Notes under the pieces: generated by a model
What the model was told of the DNA's origin: nothing
What the model saw: only the letters and a program-made list of their open reading frames with translations
The model's database searches: none
Made by a program: the position numbers and the translations under genes
Assembly: GCA_024635765.1 (NCBI GenBank)
Contig: JAGXIE010000048.1
Span: 1 to 54,383 of the forward strand
Direction of reading: 5' to 3'
From: Flavobacteriaceae bacterium
GTDB lineage: Bacteria; Bacteroidota; Bacteroidia; Flavobacteriales; Flavobacteriaceae
DNA: 54,383 nt
In this document: positions 10,139 through 19,361 of the stretch, one piece after another
Layout: every line of letters starts with the position of its first letter
Position numbering within the stretch: the first letter of the stretch is position 1

Positions 10139-10642
10139 ATGGAATATCAAGAAGCAAAAGACAAATTCATCAGTACTTGGGGAAGTTTGGGCACACTCTG
10201 GGGTATCAATAAGGCCATGGCTCAAATACAAGCCTTACTTTTTATTTCCACCAAAGCCTTGTCAATGGAAGACATTATGGAAGAACTTCAGATTTCTCGT
10301 GGTAATACAAGTATGAATTTGCGCCAACTTATGGACTGGGGAATTGTGACCAAGGAATTGATTCCTGGTGAGCGTAAGGAATTCTTTACAACAGAAAAAG
10401 ATGTTCAAGAATTGGCTCGCATCATCGCCAAAGAAAGAAGCCGTAGGGAAATTCAACCTGTCGTTAAAGTTTTAAAAGAGGTTTCTTCTATAAAAGATGA
10501 TGGCACTGAAAAAACCAAAGAATTGATAAAACAAACCAAAGCATTGCACGAACTAACCGAAACGGCAGATGCCATGATCAACAAATTAGTCAACCAACAA
10601 CAAAACTGGATCACTAAATCCTTAATGAAACTCATCAAATAA
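10139..10642 (+). CDS. GbsR/MarR-family transcriptional regulator
   Basis: MEYQEAKDKFISTWGSLGTLWGINKAMAQIQALLFISTKALSMEDIMEELQISRGNTSMNLRQLMDWG, winged-helix GbsR type. Confidence 0.85.
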   Translation: MEYQEAKDKFISTWGSLGTLWGINKAMAQIQALLFISTKALSMEDIMEELQISRGNTSMNLRQLMDWGIVTKELIPGERKEFFTTEKDVQELARIIAKERSRREIQPVVKVLKEVSSIKDDGTEKTKELIKQTKALHELTETADAMINKLVNQQQNWITKSLMKLIK

Positions 10643-10656
10643 AAAAATTTAATAAT

Positions 10657-10680
10657 AACTTTCAATATTTTCTGAAAGTT
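10657..10680. promoter_or_regulatory. second operator copy AACTTTCA-N8-TGAAAGTT
   Basis: Same half-sites and same 8-nt spacing as the 10090-10115 palindrome; lies 16 bp before the next gene. Confidence 0.75.
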
Positions 10681-10695
10681 TTATATTTTAAGAAT

Positions 10696-10896
10696 ATGAA
10701 ATATTTTATCATTATTAATCGGATTTTAGTAATTACAACCTTCATTTCATTTGTTGGTATTTGGACAGGTTTCATTGCAGAGGTAATTCTTGGAATTTAC
10801 CAAATAGCATGTTCATTGGCCTTTATAATCATGCCGATGAGTCTGTCGGTATATCTCACACTTATTTTGGAAAACATAAAAAAAGAACTATCATGA
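10696..10896 (+). CDS. small two-TM membrane protein
   Basis: 66 aa hydrophobic ORF directly downstream of operator 2 and overlapping the next start by ATGA. Confidence 0.65.
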   Translation: MKYFIIINRILVITTFISFVGIWTGFIAEVILGIYQIACSLAFIIMPMSLSVYLTLILENIKKELS

Positions 10897-11720
10897 AAAC
10901 CTTACAGAATCAAACGCTACTCTACGACGAAGATTGTCCACTTTGTCAAATCTATACTGTTGGATTTATCAAAACAAAAATGCTGGACTCGAAGGGAAGA
11001 AAACCATTCACTGATGTATCTGCAGTTGAGCAACAATTCGTGGATTTGAATCGTGCAACCAATGAAATTGCCTTGATTGATACTAAAAATAAAACAGTCA
11101 TCTATGGTGTAGATAGTTTGCTTAAAATACTTGGAAACTCATTCCCTTGGATTGAAAAAATAGGAAAATTAAAGCCTATCCATTTTGTTTTAAAAAAATT
11201 GTATGCATTTATCTCCTTTAATCGAAAAGTCATTATCCAGAGTGATACAACATATCATCAAAAAGTTCCATGCGTTCCAAAATTCAGTATGACCTATCGC
11301 TTTCTATACATTTCATTTGCCCTTATAATAACAACGCTTGTGCTATTTAAATTTTCAAGCTCAGTAACTAATCTGCCTAAAACATCCATTGGAAGGGAAT
11401 TTTTACTCGCTATTGGACAAATTGGATTTCAAACTATATTCATATTGAACAAAAAAAGAGAAACTATCATCAATTATATAGGAAATCTAATGACAGTGTC
11501 TTTACTGGGCTGTCTTATATTATTGCCTCTATTAATTATAAATTCATTCTTCCATGTTTCTGATTTTATATTGTTTTATTGGTTTGGAACGACAGTAGTA
11601 GTCATGTATATCGAACATTTCAGAAGAATCAAAATCCTGAAACTCCCTACTTATCTATCACACACATGGGTTCTATTTAGAGTTATCGCTTTAATATTAA
11701 TCTTAAATCTTTTCAAATGA
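10893..11720 (+). CDS. DCC1-like thiol-disulfide oxidoreductase (DUF393) family membrane protein
   Basis: LLYDEDCPLCQIYTVGFI (DxxCPxC) motif followed by TM segments; start set at 10893 by ATGA overlap. Confidence 0.75.
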   Translation: MKTLQNQTLLYDEDCPLCQIYTVGFIKTKMLDSKGRKPFTDVSAVEQQFVDLNRATNEIALIDTKNKTVIYGVDSLLKILGNSFPWIEKIGKLKPIHFVLKKLYAFISFNRKVIIQSDTTYHQKVPCVPKFSMTYRFLYISFALIITTLVLFKFSSSVTNLPKTSIGREFLLAIGQIGFQTIFILNKKRETIINYIGNLMTVSLLGCLILLPLLIINSFFHVSDFILFYWFGTTVVVMYIEHFRRIKILKLPTYLSHTWVLFRVIALILILNLFK

Positions 11721-12619
11721 AAACAATAATCATCGCAGGTGGAAGCGGATTTCTTGGCCAAGTCTTGGAATCGTATTTTTCCAAAAAGAACTATCAAGTT
11801 AATATTTTAAGTAGAAAACCCATAAATGAAAATGATATTTTGTGGAACGCTAAAGATTTGGGTGAATGGACAAAATCACTAGAAAATGCAGACGTCCTCA
11901 TAAATCTCACTGGAAAATCTGTCGATTGCCGTTATACTGATTCCAACAAAAAAATGATCTATGAATCTAGAATTGATTCCACTCATGCGCTCGGCCTAGC
12001 TATTAATTTATGCGAAAACCCACCATCAGTTTGGTTCAATTCATCTACAGCAACAATTTATGAGAGCTCATTAACCCATGTAAATGACGAAGAAAATGGA
12101 GTTATTGGAAATGATTTTTCAATGAATATTGCCAAATCTTGGGAACAGACTTTTTACTCCATCAAAAATCCAAAAACTAGAAAAATTGCACTTCGCACGG
12201 CCATCGTGTTGGGAAAAAAAGGTGGCGCTTTTATTCCTCTAAAACGATTGGCTAAATTTGGACTGGGAGGAAAACATTCAAATGGTAAACAAAAAGTAAG
12301 TTGGATCCATGAACTCGATTTTGCCAGAGCAATTGAATTTTTAATGATGAATGCCGAACTAAACGGCAATTTCAATCTTTCAGTACCAAGTCCGACCAAC
12401 AATGAAAACCTAATGGCTACTTTAAGAAGGACTTTGAACATTCCTTTTGGAATTTCACATCCAAAATGGTTGTTAGAATTTGGTGCAACGCTCATTGGCA
12501 CGGAAACTGAATTGGTTTTAAAAAGCCGCAACGTTATTCCTAAGCGATTAATTGATAATGGATTCATTTTTAAATTCACCAACCTTCAATTTGCTTTGAA
12601 CGATTTAATCAAAAAATAA
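11717..12619 (+). CDS. TIGR01777-family NAD-dependent epimerase
   Basis: IIIAGGSGFLGQVLE, DVLINLTGKSVDCRYT, FNSSTATIYESS, KRLIDNGFIFKF. Confidence 0.9.
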   Translation: MKTIIIAGGSGFLGQVLESYFSKKNYQVNILSRKPINENDILWNAKDLGEWTKSLENADVLINLTGKSVDCRYTDSNKKMIYESRIDSTHALGLAINLCENPPSVWFNSSTATIYESSLTHVNDEENGVIGNDFSMNIAKSWEQTFYSIKNPKTRKIALRTAIVLGKKGGAFIPLKRLAKFGLGGKHSNGKQKVSWIHELDFARAIEFLMMNAELNGNFNLSVPSPTNNENLMATLRRTLNIPFGISHPKWLLEFGATLIGTETELVLKSRNVIPKRLIDNGFIFKFTNLQFALNDLIKK

Positions 12620-12660
12620 AATTTAAATACCTATTTTTGATAAAATTGCGAAACAAGAAA

Positions 12661-13212
12661 ATGTCAGACCATCAGATAAATCCAAATAAATGGATCGACC
12701 TGTATTCCGATTATCTCTTTAACTACACTATCACTCGTGTAAATGACCGAGAGATTGCGAAGGATTTAATACAGGACACCTTTTTTGCTGGCCTAAAATC
12801 AATGAAAAACTTTAAAGGTGAGGCTAGTGAGCGTACATGGCTGATTTCAATTTTAAAACGAAAAATTATTGATTATTATCGAAAGATAAATTCAAAAAAA
12901 GGGAAAGCCGAAGTTCGGATGACTTACAATAGTGATGACCAAGAAGGTGATTGGCTTGAGGAACGCGTGGAAGATGAGGCATATCTTAACGCTGAAGAGA
13001 CGATGGAAAATTCAGAACTTGGAGATGCAATATATAATTGCATGGGTAAGTTGTCTGAAAAACAAGCGACAGTTTTTAAAATGAAAACAATTTTGGGTTA
13101 TGAAACAGAAACAATTTGTAATGAATTGGACATTACTGCGTCTAACCTATGGGTCATTTTGCATCGTGCCAGAATTCAAATGGCAGAATGTTTAGAAAAA
13201 AAATGGCTCTAG
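12661..13212 (+). CDS. ECF-type RNA polymerase sigma factor
   Basis: sigma-70 region 2 (AKDLIQDTFFAGLKSMKNFKGEASERTWLISILKRKIIDYYR) and region 4. Confidence 0.9.
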   Translation: MSDHQINPNKWIDLYSDYLFNYTITRVNDREIAKDLIQDTFFAGLKSMKNFKGEASERTWLISILKRKIIDYYRKINSKKGKAEVRMTYNSDDQEGDWLEERVEDEAYLNAEETMENSELGDAIYNCMGKLSEKQATVFKMKTILGYETETICNELDITASNLWVILHRARIQMAECLEKKWL

Positions 13213-13233
13213 CTAATAACAAATTCTTTCAAA

Positions 13234-13500
13234 ATGAAAGAGACATCAATGAAAAAAAATTTCCTTTTCATTTCTTGTGAGGAAGCTTTTCATATCTGCG
13301 ACAAATCGCAATATGGCGAGTCTACTTTATGGGAAAAGATAAAATTGAACTTACGCTATATCTGGTGTAGGTTCACTAAAGCTTATGTGAAGAAAAATAA
13401 TCAGCTCACCAATACTATGAAAACATCCAATGTTCAATGTTTGCATAAAACAGAACGAGAAGAGTTGACTAAAAATTTCAACAAAGAACTAAAAAATTAA
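13234..13500 (+). CDS. small protein paired with ECF sigma factor; degenerate ZAS/zf-HC2-like anti-sigma candidate
   Basis: CEEAFHICDKSQYGE...LWEKIKLNLRYIWCRFTKAY; immediately downstream of sigma gene. Confidence 0.6.
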   Translation: MKETSMKKNFLFISCEEAFHICDKSQYGESTLWEKIKLNLRYIWCRFTKAYVKKNNQLTNTMKTSNVQCLHKTEREELTKNFNKELKN

Positions 13501-14319
13501 ATGCATACAAAGCCAAAATATTGGCACACTTTCTACCCAAAACGAACTGTAATAGTCGTTTTGGTTTTTTTTTGCAAAGACCAATAATAGCAGTGATAAG
13601 GTCATTATAATTAGTGAAATAATAATGTAAACTGGATTCAATTCGACCTTAAAAAATTCTAAAAAGAAAAAGGCCATTCCAAGAAACACACCAATTATCT
13701 TGGTATATTTAATACCTATCTCCTGGGGAATTGTAGAAAGTTTCAAACTGTCATAACGAAGATCCCTAATTTCAAACGGAAGAGTCAACAACATCACCAA
13801 TAGAAAACGCTGAATTGCGACTACCCATACACTTGCATCAAAATCGTAATCATTGTTTAACAGCGGCAATAGAACCGTTACTCCTGACCAAACCAGTGCG
13901 ATAACATATACCTTGAGTCCACCTATACTTCGAAGATTTTTATGTTGATCTATAAATATCTGTCTAGGTAAAAAAGGAATGGCATATAAAAAAGTAATTA
14001 ACCCAAATGCACCAATATATAATAACGTTTGAAATGAAAGTTTTAAAGCAAAAAAACACATGAGCAGAAAACAAGCTAATGAAAATATTTGAATGACTTG
14101 CAACCACGTAGCTAACCTGCGGTGATGGAATTTAGCGATCCCAAAATATTTTACAAAATTATAACCTGTAATGGCCGCAAAAAAGATAAAGAATAAAATG
14201 TCTGGATCAAAGTCAATTTCAAATTCCAACAGCGTTACCCAAGAAAGGGAAAACACAGCCAGTGCAACGTGAATACTGCCATTAATATAAAAATTTAAAA
14301 GCGGTTTTAAGAGCTTCAT
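13489..14319 (-). CDS. UbiA-prenyltransferase-like polytopic membrane protein
   Basis: ~277 aa, about 8-9 TM segments, YNFVKYFGIAKFHHR and LPFEIRDLRYD reminiscent of UbiA family. Confidence 0.6.
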   Translation of the reverse strand: MKLLKPLLNFYINGSIHVALAVFSLSWVTLLEFEIDFDPDILFFIFFAAITGYNFVKYFGIAKFHHRRLATWLQVIQIFSLACFLLMCFFALKLSFQTLLYIGAFGLITFLYAIPFLPRQIFIDQHKNLRSIGGLKVYVIALVWSGVTVLLPLLNNDYDFDASVWVVAIQRFLLVMLLTLPFEIRDLRYDSLKLSTIPQEIGIKYTKIIGVFLGMAFFFLEFFKVELNPVYIIISLIIMTLSLLLLVFAKKNQNDYYSSFWVESVPIFWLCMHLIF

Positions 14320-14438
14320 CAAACAAAAGTACGCAATGTGTTAATAAGACTACTCAATCGTTAAAAACTTTAGTTTTACTTAACAAAAAATGGTCAATAT
14401 TTATGTAATTTTGCCGTTCAAAACACAACTTTACTTTA

Positions 14439-17288
14439 ATGGATACAAACGCATTCGCCCTTCGCCATATTGGACCTGATGAACATGACCAAAACCAAAT
14501 GCTCGAAACTATCGGTGTCGACTCTTTGGAGCAACTGATTTTCGAAACCGTTCCAGATGATATTCGACTTAAAAAAGGCTTAAATCTTGATGAACCCATG
14601 ACCGAATATGAATATTTGAATCACATTCTGGAATTGTCAAAAAAGAACAAAGTTTTTAAATCTTATATAGGTTTAGGATACCACCCAACAATTGTTCCTG
14701 CAGTAATTCAACGAAATATATTGGAGAATCCAGGATGGTATACTGCTTATACACCATATCAGGCAGAAATTGCCCAAGGACGTCTTGAAGCCTTATTGAA
14801 TTTCCAAACCATGATTACCGATTTGACAGGAATGGAATTGGCAAATGCTTCATTACTGGACGAAAGTACAGCTGCTGCTGAAGCGATGAATTTATTGTTT
14901 GCTGTTAGAGACCGTGACCAAAAGAAAAAAAATATTAATAAGTTTTTCGTTTCGGAAGCCATTTTGCCACAAACCTTGTCCCTTCTTCAAACCAGGGCGA
15001 CACCAATTGGAATTGAATTGATAATAGGCAGTGAAGATACATTTGATTTTTCGTCAGATTTTTTTGGAGCCATTCTTCAGTATCCAGGTAAAGACGGAAT
15101 GGTAAGCGATATCAAAGCCTTCATTGAAAAAGCAAATGAAAATCAAATAAAAGTAGCTGTCGCAGCGGATATTTTGAGCTTGATAAAATTAGAAGCCCCT
15201 GGTAAATTTGGTGCTGATGTAGTTGTAGGAACGACACAAAGATTTGGCGTTCCTATGGGTTATGGTGGTCCTCATGCTGCATTTTTCGCCACGAAAGAAG
15301 CTTATAAAAGAGATATTCCAGGTCGTATTATTGGTGTAACTAAAGATATGAATGGCAATAGAGCATTGCGAATGGCGTTGCAAACTCGTGAGCAACATAT
15401 CAAGCGTGATAAAGCAACCTCAAATATTTGTACCGCACAAGTATTATTGGCCGTCATGGCAGGAATGTATGCAGTATATCACGGTCCTAAAGGTTTAAAA
15501 TTCATTGCTGACAAAGTCCACAATACGGCTTCAAGTATCGCTAATGCATTAAATCAATTGGGCTACAAACAACAGAACACGTCCTTCTTTGATACTATAA
15601 AAATTGAAGCTGATTCTTCAAACATTAAAAGAATTGCAGAACGTTGTGAAGTGAATTTCTTCTATCCAAATGCCGATACTGTTACCATCTCCATCAATCA
15701 AACAACATCTTTGAAAGATGCTAATGAAATCATTGCCATTTTTGCTGAAAACAGTGAGAAAGAAACCATCAAATTAACGGCAATTTCGCAAGCAAATCAT
15801 ATATCAGATTCATTACAACGTCAAACAGAATTTTTGACCTTGGATGTCTTCAACAAGCATCATTCTGAAACTGAATTGATGCGTTATATCAAAATGCTTG
15901 AGCGTAAAGATTTATCTTTGAACCATTCGATGATTGCACTTGGATCTTGTACAATGAAACTAAATGCAGCCGCCGAAATGCTACCTTTGAGTTGGCCTAA
16001 TTGGGGAACGATGCATCCATTCTGTCCCATCGAACAAGCAGAAGGCTATCAAATCGTCCTTAAAAAACTAGAAGAGCAGTTAACAGAAATTACTGGTTTT
16101 GCAGCTACGTCTTTACAGCCAAATTCAGGAGCACAGGGAGAATATGCTGGCCTTATGGTTATCAAGGCATACCATGAATCAAGAGGTGATCATCATAGAG
16201 ATATTTGTTTGATTCCTTCTTCTGCGCACGGAACAAATCCTGCCAGTGCAGTCATGGCCGGGATGAAAGTGGTAGTGACTAAATCAACAGATGAAGGTAA
16301 TATTGATGTTGATGACTTAAGAGAAAAGGCACTTTTACATAAAGACAATCTATCCTGCTTGATGGTAACCTATCCTTCAACGCATGGAGTTTACGAATCG
16401 GCCATCCGTGACATCACAAAAATTATCCACGATAATGGTGGTCAAGTTTATATGGATGGTGCAAATATGAATGCCCAAGTGGGTCTGACAAATCCGGGAA
16501 ATATTGGTGCCGACGTTTGCCATCTCAACCTTCATAAGACCTTTGCCATCCCTCACGGTGGTGGTGGGCCTGGGGTAGGACCAATTTGTGTTGCAAAACA
16601 ATTGGTGCCTTTTTTACCTGGAAATCCAGTGATTAAAACAGGGGGAGATATGGCAATTACAGCAATATCAGCGGCACCTTTTGGATCGTCTTTGGTTTGT
16701 TTAATATCGTATGGCTATATCATGATGTTAGGTGCCGAAGGTTTAACGAAAACTACGAAAGTCGCAATACTTAATGCCAACTATATCAAAGAACGTTTGC
16801 AAGGTCAATTTGACACATTATATTCAGGCGAAAGAGGTCGTGCTGCACACGAAATGATTGTGGATTGTAGACCTTTCAAAGAAAACGGTATTGAAGTCAC
16901 AGATATCGCAAAGCGTTTGATGGATTATGGATTTCATGCTCCTACAGTTTCCTTTCCTGTGGCAGGGACTTTAATGATAGAACCAACCGAAAGCGAAAGC
17001 AAAGAAGAAATGGACCGTTTTTGCGACGCCATGTTATCGATTAGAAAAGAAATCAATAATGCATCAAAAGACGAGATTGATAACGTCCTTAAAAATGCAC
17101 CGCATACTTTGGCGATGTTAACCTCTGATAGTTGGGGATTTCCATATTCTAGGCAAGCGGCAGCATATCCATTGGAATATGTTCAAGAAAACAAATTCTG
17201 GCCTGCAGTTAGACGTGTTGATGATGCATATGGAGACAGAAATTTAATTTGTACATGTGCTCCAATAGAAGAATATATGGAAGCATAA
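14439..17288 (+). CDS. gcvP: glycine dehydrogenase (aminomethyl-transferring), P-protein
   Basis: RHIGPDE start, YTPYQAEIAQGRLEALLNFQTM, HLNLHKTFAIPHGGGGPG PLP motif. Confidence 0.98.
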   Translation: MDTNAFALRHIGPDEHDQNQMLETIGVDSLEQLIFETVPDDIRLKKGLNLDEPMTEYEYLNHILELSKKNKVFKSYIGLGYHPTIVPAVIQRNILENPGWYTAYTPYQAEIAQGRLEALLNFQTMITDLTGMELANASLLDESTAAAEAMNLLFAVRDRDQKKKNINKFFVSEAILPQTLSLLQTRATPIGIELIIGSEDTFDFSSDFFGAILQYPGKDGMVSDIKAFIEKANENQIKVAVAADILSLIKLEAPGKFGADVVVGTTQRFGVPMGYGGPHAAFFATKEAYKRDIPGRIIGVTKDMNGNRALRMALQTREQHIKRDKATSNICTAQVLLAVMAGMYAVYHGPKGLKFIADKVHNTASSIANALNQLGYKQQNTSFFDTIKIEADSSNIKRIAERCEVNFFYPNADTVTISINQTTSLKDANEIIAIFAENSEKETIKLTAISQANHISDSLQRQTEFLTLDVFNKHHSETELMRYIKMLERKDLSLNHSMIALGSCTMKLNAAAEMLPLSWPNWGTMHPFCPIEQAEGYQIVLKKLEEQLTEITGFAATSLQPNSGAQGEYAGLMVIKAYHESRGDHHRDICLIPSSAHGTNPASAVMAGMKVVVTKSTDEGNIDVDDLREKALLHKDNLSCLMVTYPSTHGVYESAIRDITKIIHDNGGQVYMDGANMNAQVGLTNPGNIGADVCHLNLHKTFAIPHGGGGPGVGPICVAKQLVPFLPGNPVIKTGGDMAITAISAAPFGSSLVCLISYGYIMMLGAEGLTKTTKVAILNANYIKERLQGQFDTLYSGERGRAAHEMIVDCRPFKENGIEVTDIAKRLMDYGFHAPTVSFPVAGTLMIEPTESESKEEMDRFCDAMLSIRKEINNASKDEIDNVLKNAPHTLAMLTSDSWGFPYSRQAAAYPLEYVQENKFWPAVRRVDDAYGDRNLICTCAPIEEYMEA

Positions 17289-17299
17289 TCATTTTAAGC

Positions 17300-17334
17300 T
17301 CTCTTTTTAAATGATCTAAAAGAGAGTTTTTTTG
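17300..17334 (+). terminator. terminator after gcvP
   Basis: CTCTCTTTT...AAAAGAGAG followed by T-run. Confidence 0.75.
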
Positions 17335-17451
17335 ATGATTTTGTATGTTTTTTTTAATAAATTGATAATATTAATCAAAAAACCTACAAAATCAAGTCAA
17401 GAAAAACTAATAATAAGTACTTTAGTAAATTGAACTATAATTACCCCTATT

Positions 17452-18510
17452 ATGTCCATCAAAATCACGGGAACAGGAAGTTACATACCCATCAGTGTAG
17501 AAAAGAATGAAAATTTTCATAAACACCATTTTTTAAATACTGATGGTACAACGTTAACACATCCAAACGAAGTAATCATTGAAAAGTTCAAGGCCATTAC
17601 TGGTATTGACGAGCGTCGCTATGCTTTTGACCATCTCACCTCTTCAGATCTAGGTTTTTTCGCAGCTGAAAAAGCCATTGCAGATGCCAAAATCAACCCT
17701 GAAGAATTGGATTATATAATAGTTGCGCACAATTTTGGTGATGTCAAACACAATACGATTCAAAGTGATATTTTACCTTGCTTGGCTTCTCGTATAAAAC
17801 ACAGCCTACGCATAAAAAACCCTAAATGTGTCGCTTATGATATCCTTTTTGGTTGCCCTGGTTGGATAGAAGGCGTTATCCAAGCAAATGCTTTTATAAA
17901 AGCTGGAATTGCAAAAAAGTGCTTGGTGATCGGGACAGAAACCTTGTCTAGAGTCGTTGATAAACATGATAGAGATTCTATGATTTATAGTGATGGTGCT
18001 GGTGCAGCAGTGATAGAGGCATCAGAGGAAGAAGGTGGTATCTTAGCTCACGAAACCGCTAGTTTTACCTACGAAGAAGCCTATTATTTATTCTTTGGAA
18101 ATTCCAACAACAAAGATTTATGTCCTGACACGAGATATATTAAAATGGATGGTCGTAAGATCTACGAATTCGCTTTATCAAATGTGCCTCTTGCGATGAA
18201 ATCGTGCTTGGAAAAAACCAATATAGATATTAAAGACATCAAGAAAATATTCATACACCAGGCTAATGAGAAGATGGATGAAGCTATTTTGAAACGTTTT
18301 TACAAATTATACAATACTGAAATCCCTGAAGGTATTATGCCTATGAGCATTCAAGAGCTGGGCAATAGTTCAGTCGCAACAGTTCCTACGCTGTATGACA
18401 TGGTAAGAAACAACCAAATTAAAAATCAAAATCTCAACAAAGGAGACATCATTATGTTTGCTAGCGTTGGAGGTGGAATGCATATTAATTCAATCGTTTA
18501 TAAATATTAA
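17452..18510 (+). CDS. beta-ketoacyl-ACP synthase III (FabH-like) family
   Basis: FGCPGW, HQANEKM, GNSSVATVPT Cys/His/Asn triad contexts. Confidence 0.88.
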   Translation: MSIKITGTGSYIPISVEKNENFHKHHFLNTDGTTLTHPNEVIIEKFKAITGIDERRYAFDHLTSSDLGFFAAEKAIADAKINPEELDYIIVAHNFGDVKHNTIQSDILPCLASRIKHSLRIKNPKCVAYDILFGCPGWIEGVIQANAFIKAGIAKKCLVIGTETLSRVVDKHDRDSMIYSDGAGAAVIEASEEEGGILAHETASFTYEEAYYLFFGNSNNKDLCPDTRYIKMDGRKIYEFALSNVPLAMKSCLEKTNIDIKDIKKIFIHQANEKMDEAILKRFYKLYNTEIPEGIMPMSIQELGNSSVATVPTLYDMVRNNQIKNQNLNKGDIIMFASVGGGMHINSIVYKY

Positions 18511-18764
18511 TTGACAAACTACTAATCAACAAATTTCAAACTCTAATTTATTTACAGCATAAATTTTTGCAGCTCTCAACGCTGCTTAACGACAAACATA
18601 CCGACGAATAAAATTATAAAGCAGCCACTCTAATAGGCTAAAATGTTGCCGGAACAAATCAAACAGAACATCAAAGTTTTAGTTCTGCTTTAGTTAGAGG
18701 CATTAAGACCCTGTATGTAGATATTTCGAAATAAAATTTCCGATATTGCATAAAATCATTTCGA

Positions 18765-19301
18765 ATGTACGAACATACGTTTCCGAATAAGCGCTACAAA
18801 AAGACCCTTGAGTTTTTGAAGCAACATGTCCCACCAAATTCTATAATATTAGATTTGGGTGTCCTGAATCCATTTACTGAATTTATGAAAAATGAAGGCT
18901 ATATAATTCAAAATACCAAAGGAGAAGATTTAGATTTTGATACATCAACTATTGAAAAATCCGATGCAGAAGTTGTCACTGCCTTTGAAATCTTTGAGCA
19001 TTTAATATCACCATTAACGGTTTTAACATCCATTAAGGCCGACAATTTGGTGGCAAGTGTTCCGCTACGATTATGGTTTTCTTCAGCCTATAGAAGTAAG
19101 ACCGACATTTGGGACAGGCATTATCACGAGTTTGAAGATTGGCAGTTCGATTGGCTTCTCGAAAAAGCTGGCTGGAAAATTATTGCGAGTGAAAAATGGA
19201 CCAATCCAACAAAGAAGATTGGCATCAGGCCTATTCTAAGGTGGTTTATTCCCAGATACTACATCGTTTATGCCGAAAAAATAAAAAATTCCACTAATTA
19301 A
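18765..19301 (+). CDS. class I SAM-dependent methyltransferase
   Basis: IILDLGVLNP, VVTAFEIFEHLISP. Confidence 0.75.
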   Translation: MYEHTFPNKRYKKTLEFLKQHVPPNSIILDLGVLNPFTEFMKNEGYIIQNTKGEDLDFDTSTIEKSDAEVVTAFEIFEHLISPLTVLTSIKADNLVASVPLRLWFSSAYRSKTDIWDRHYHEFEDWQFDWLLEKAGWKIIASEKWTNPTKKIGIRPILRWFIPRYYIVYAEKIKNSTN

Positions 19302-19361
19302 AAATCACAAATTCCAAATCACTTTAAATAAGTTTAACTTTGATACTTAAACCTTAAACTG

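Noticed and set aside
10761-10892. Extended N-terminus of the DCC-family ORF
   Set aside because: The segment MDRFHCRGNSW... is the alternate frame of the 10696 small-protein gene; the real start is probably ATG 10893 with an ATGA overlap.
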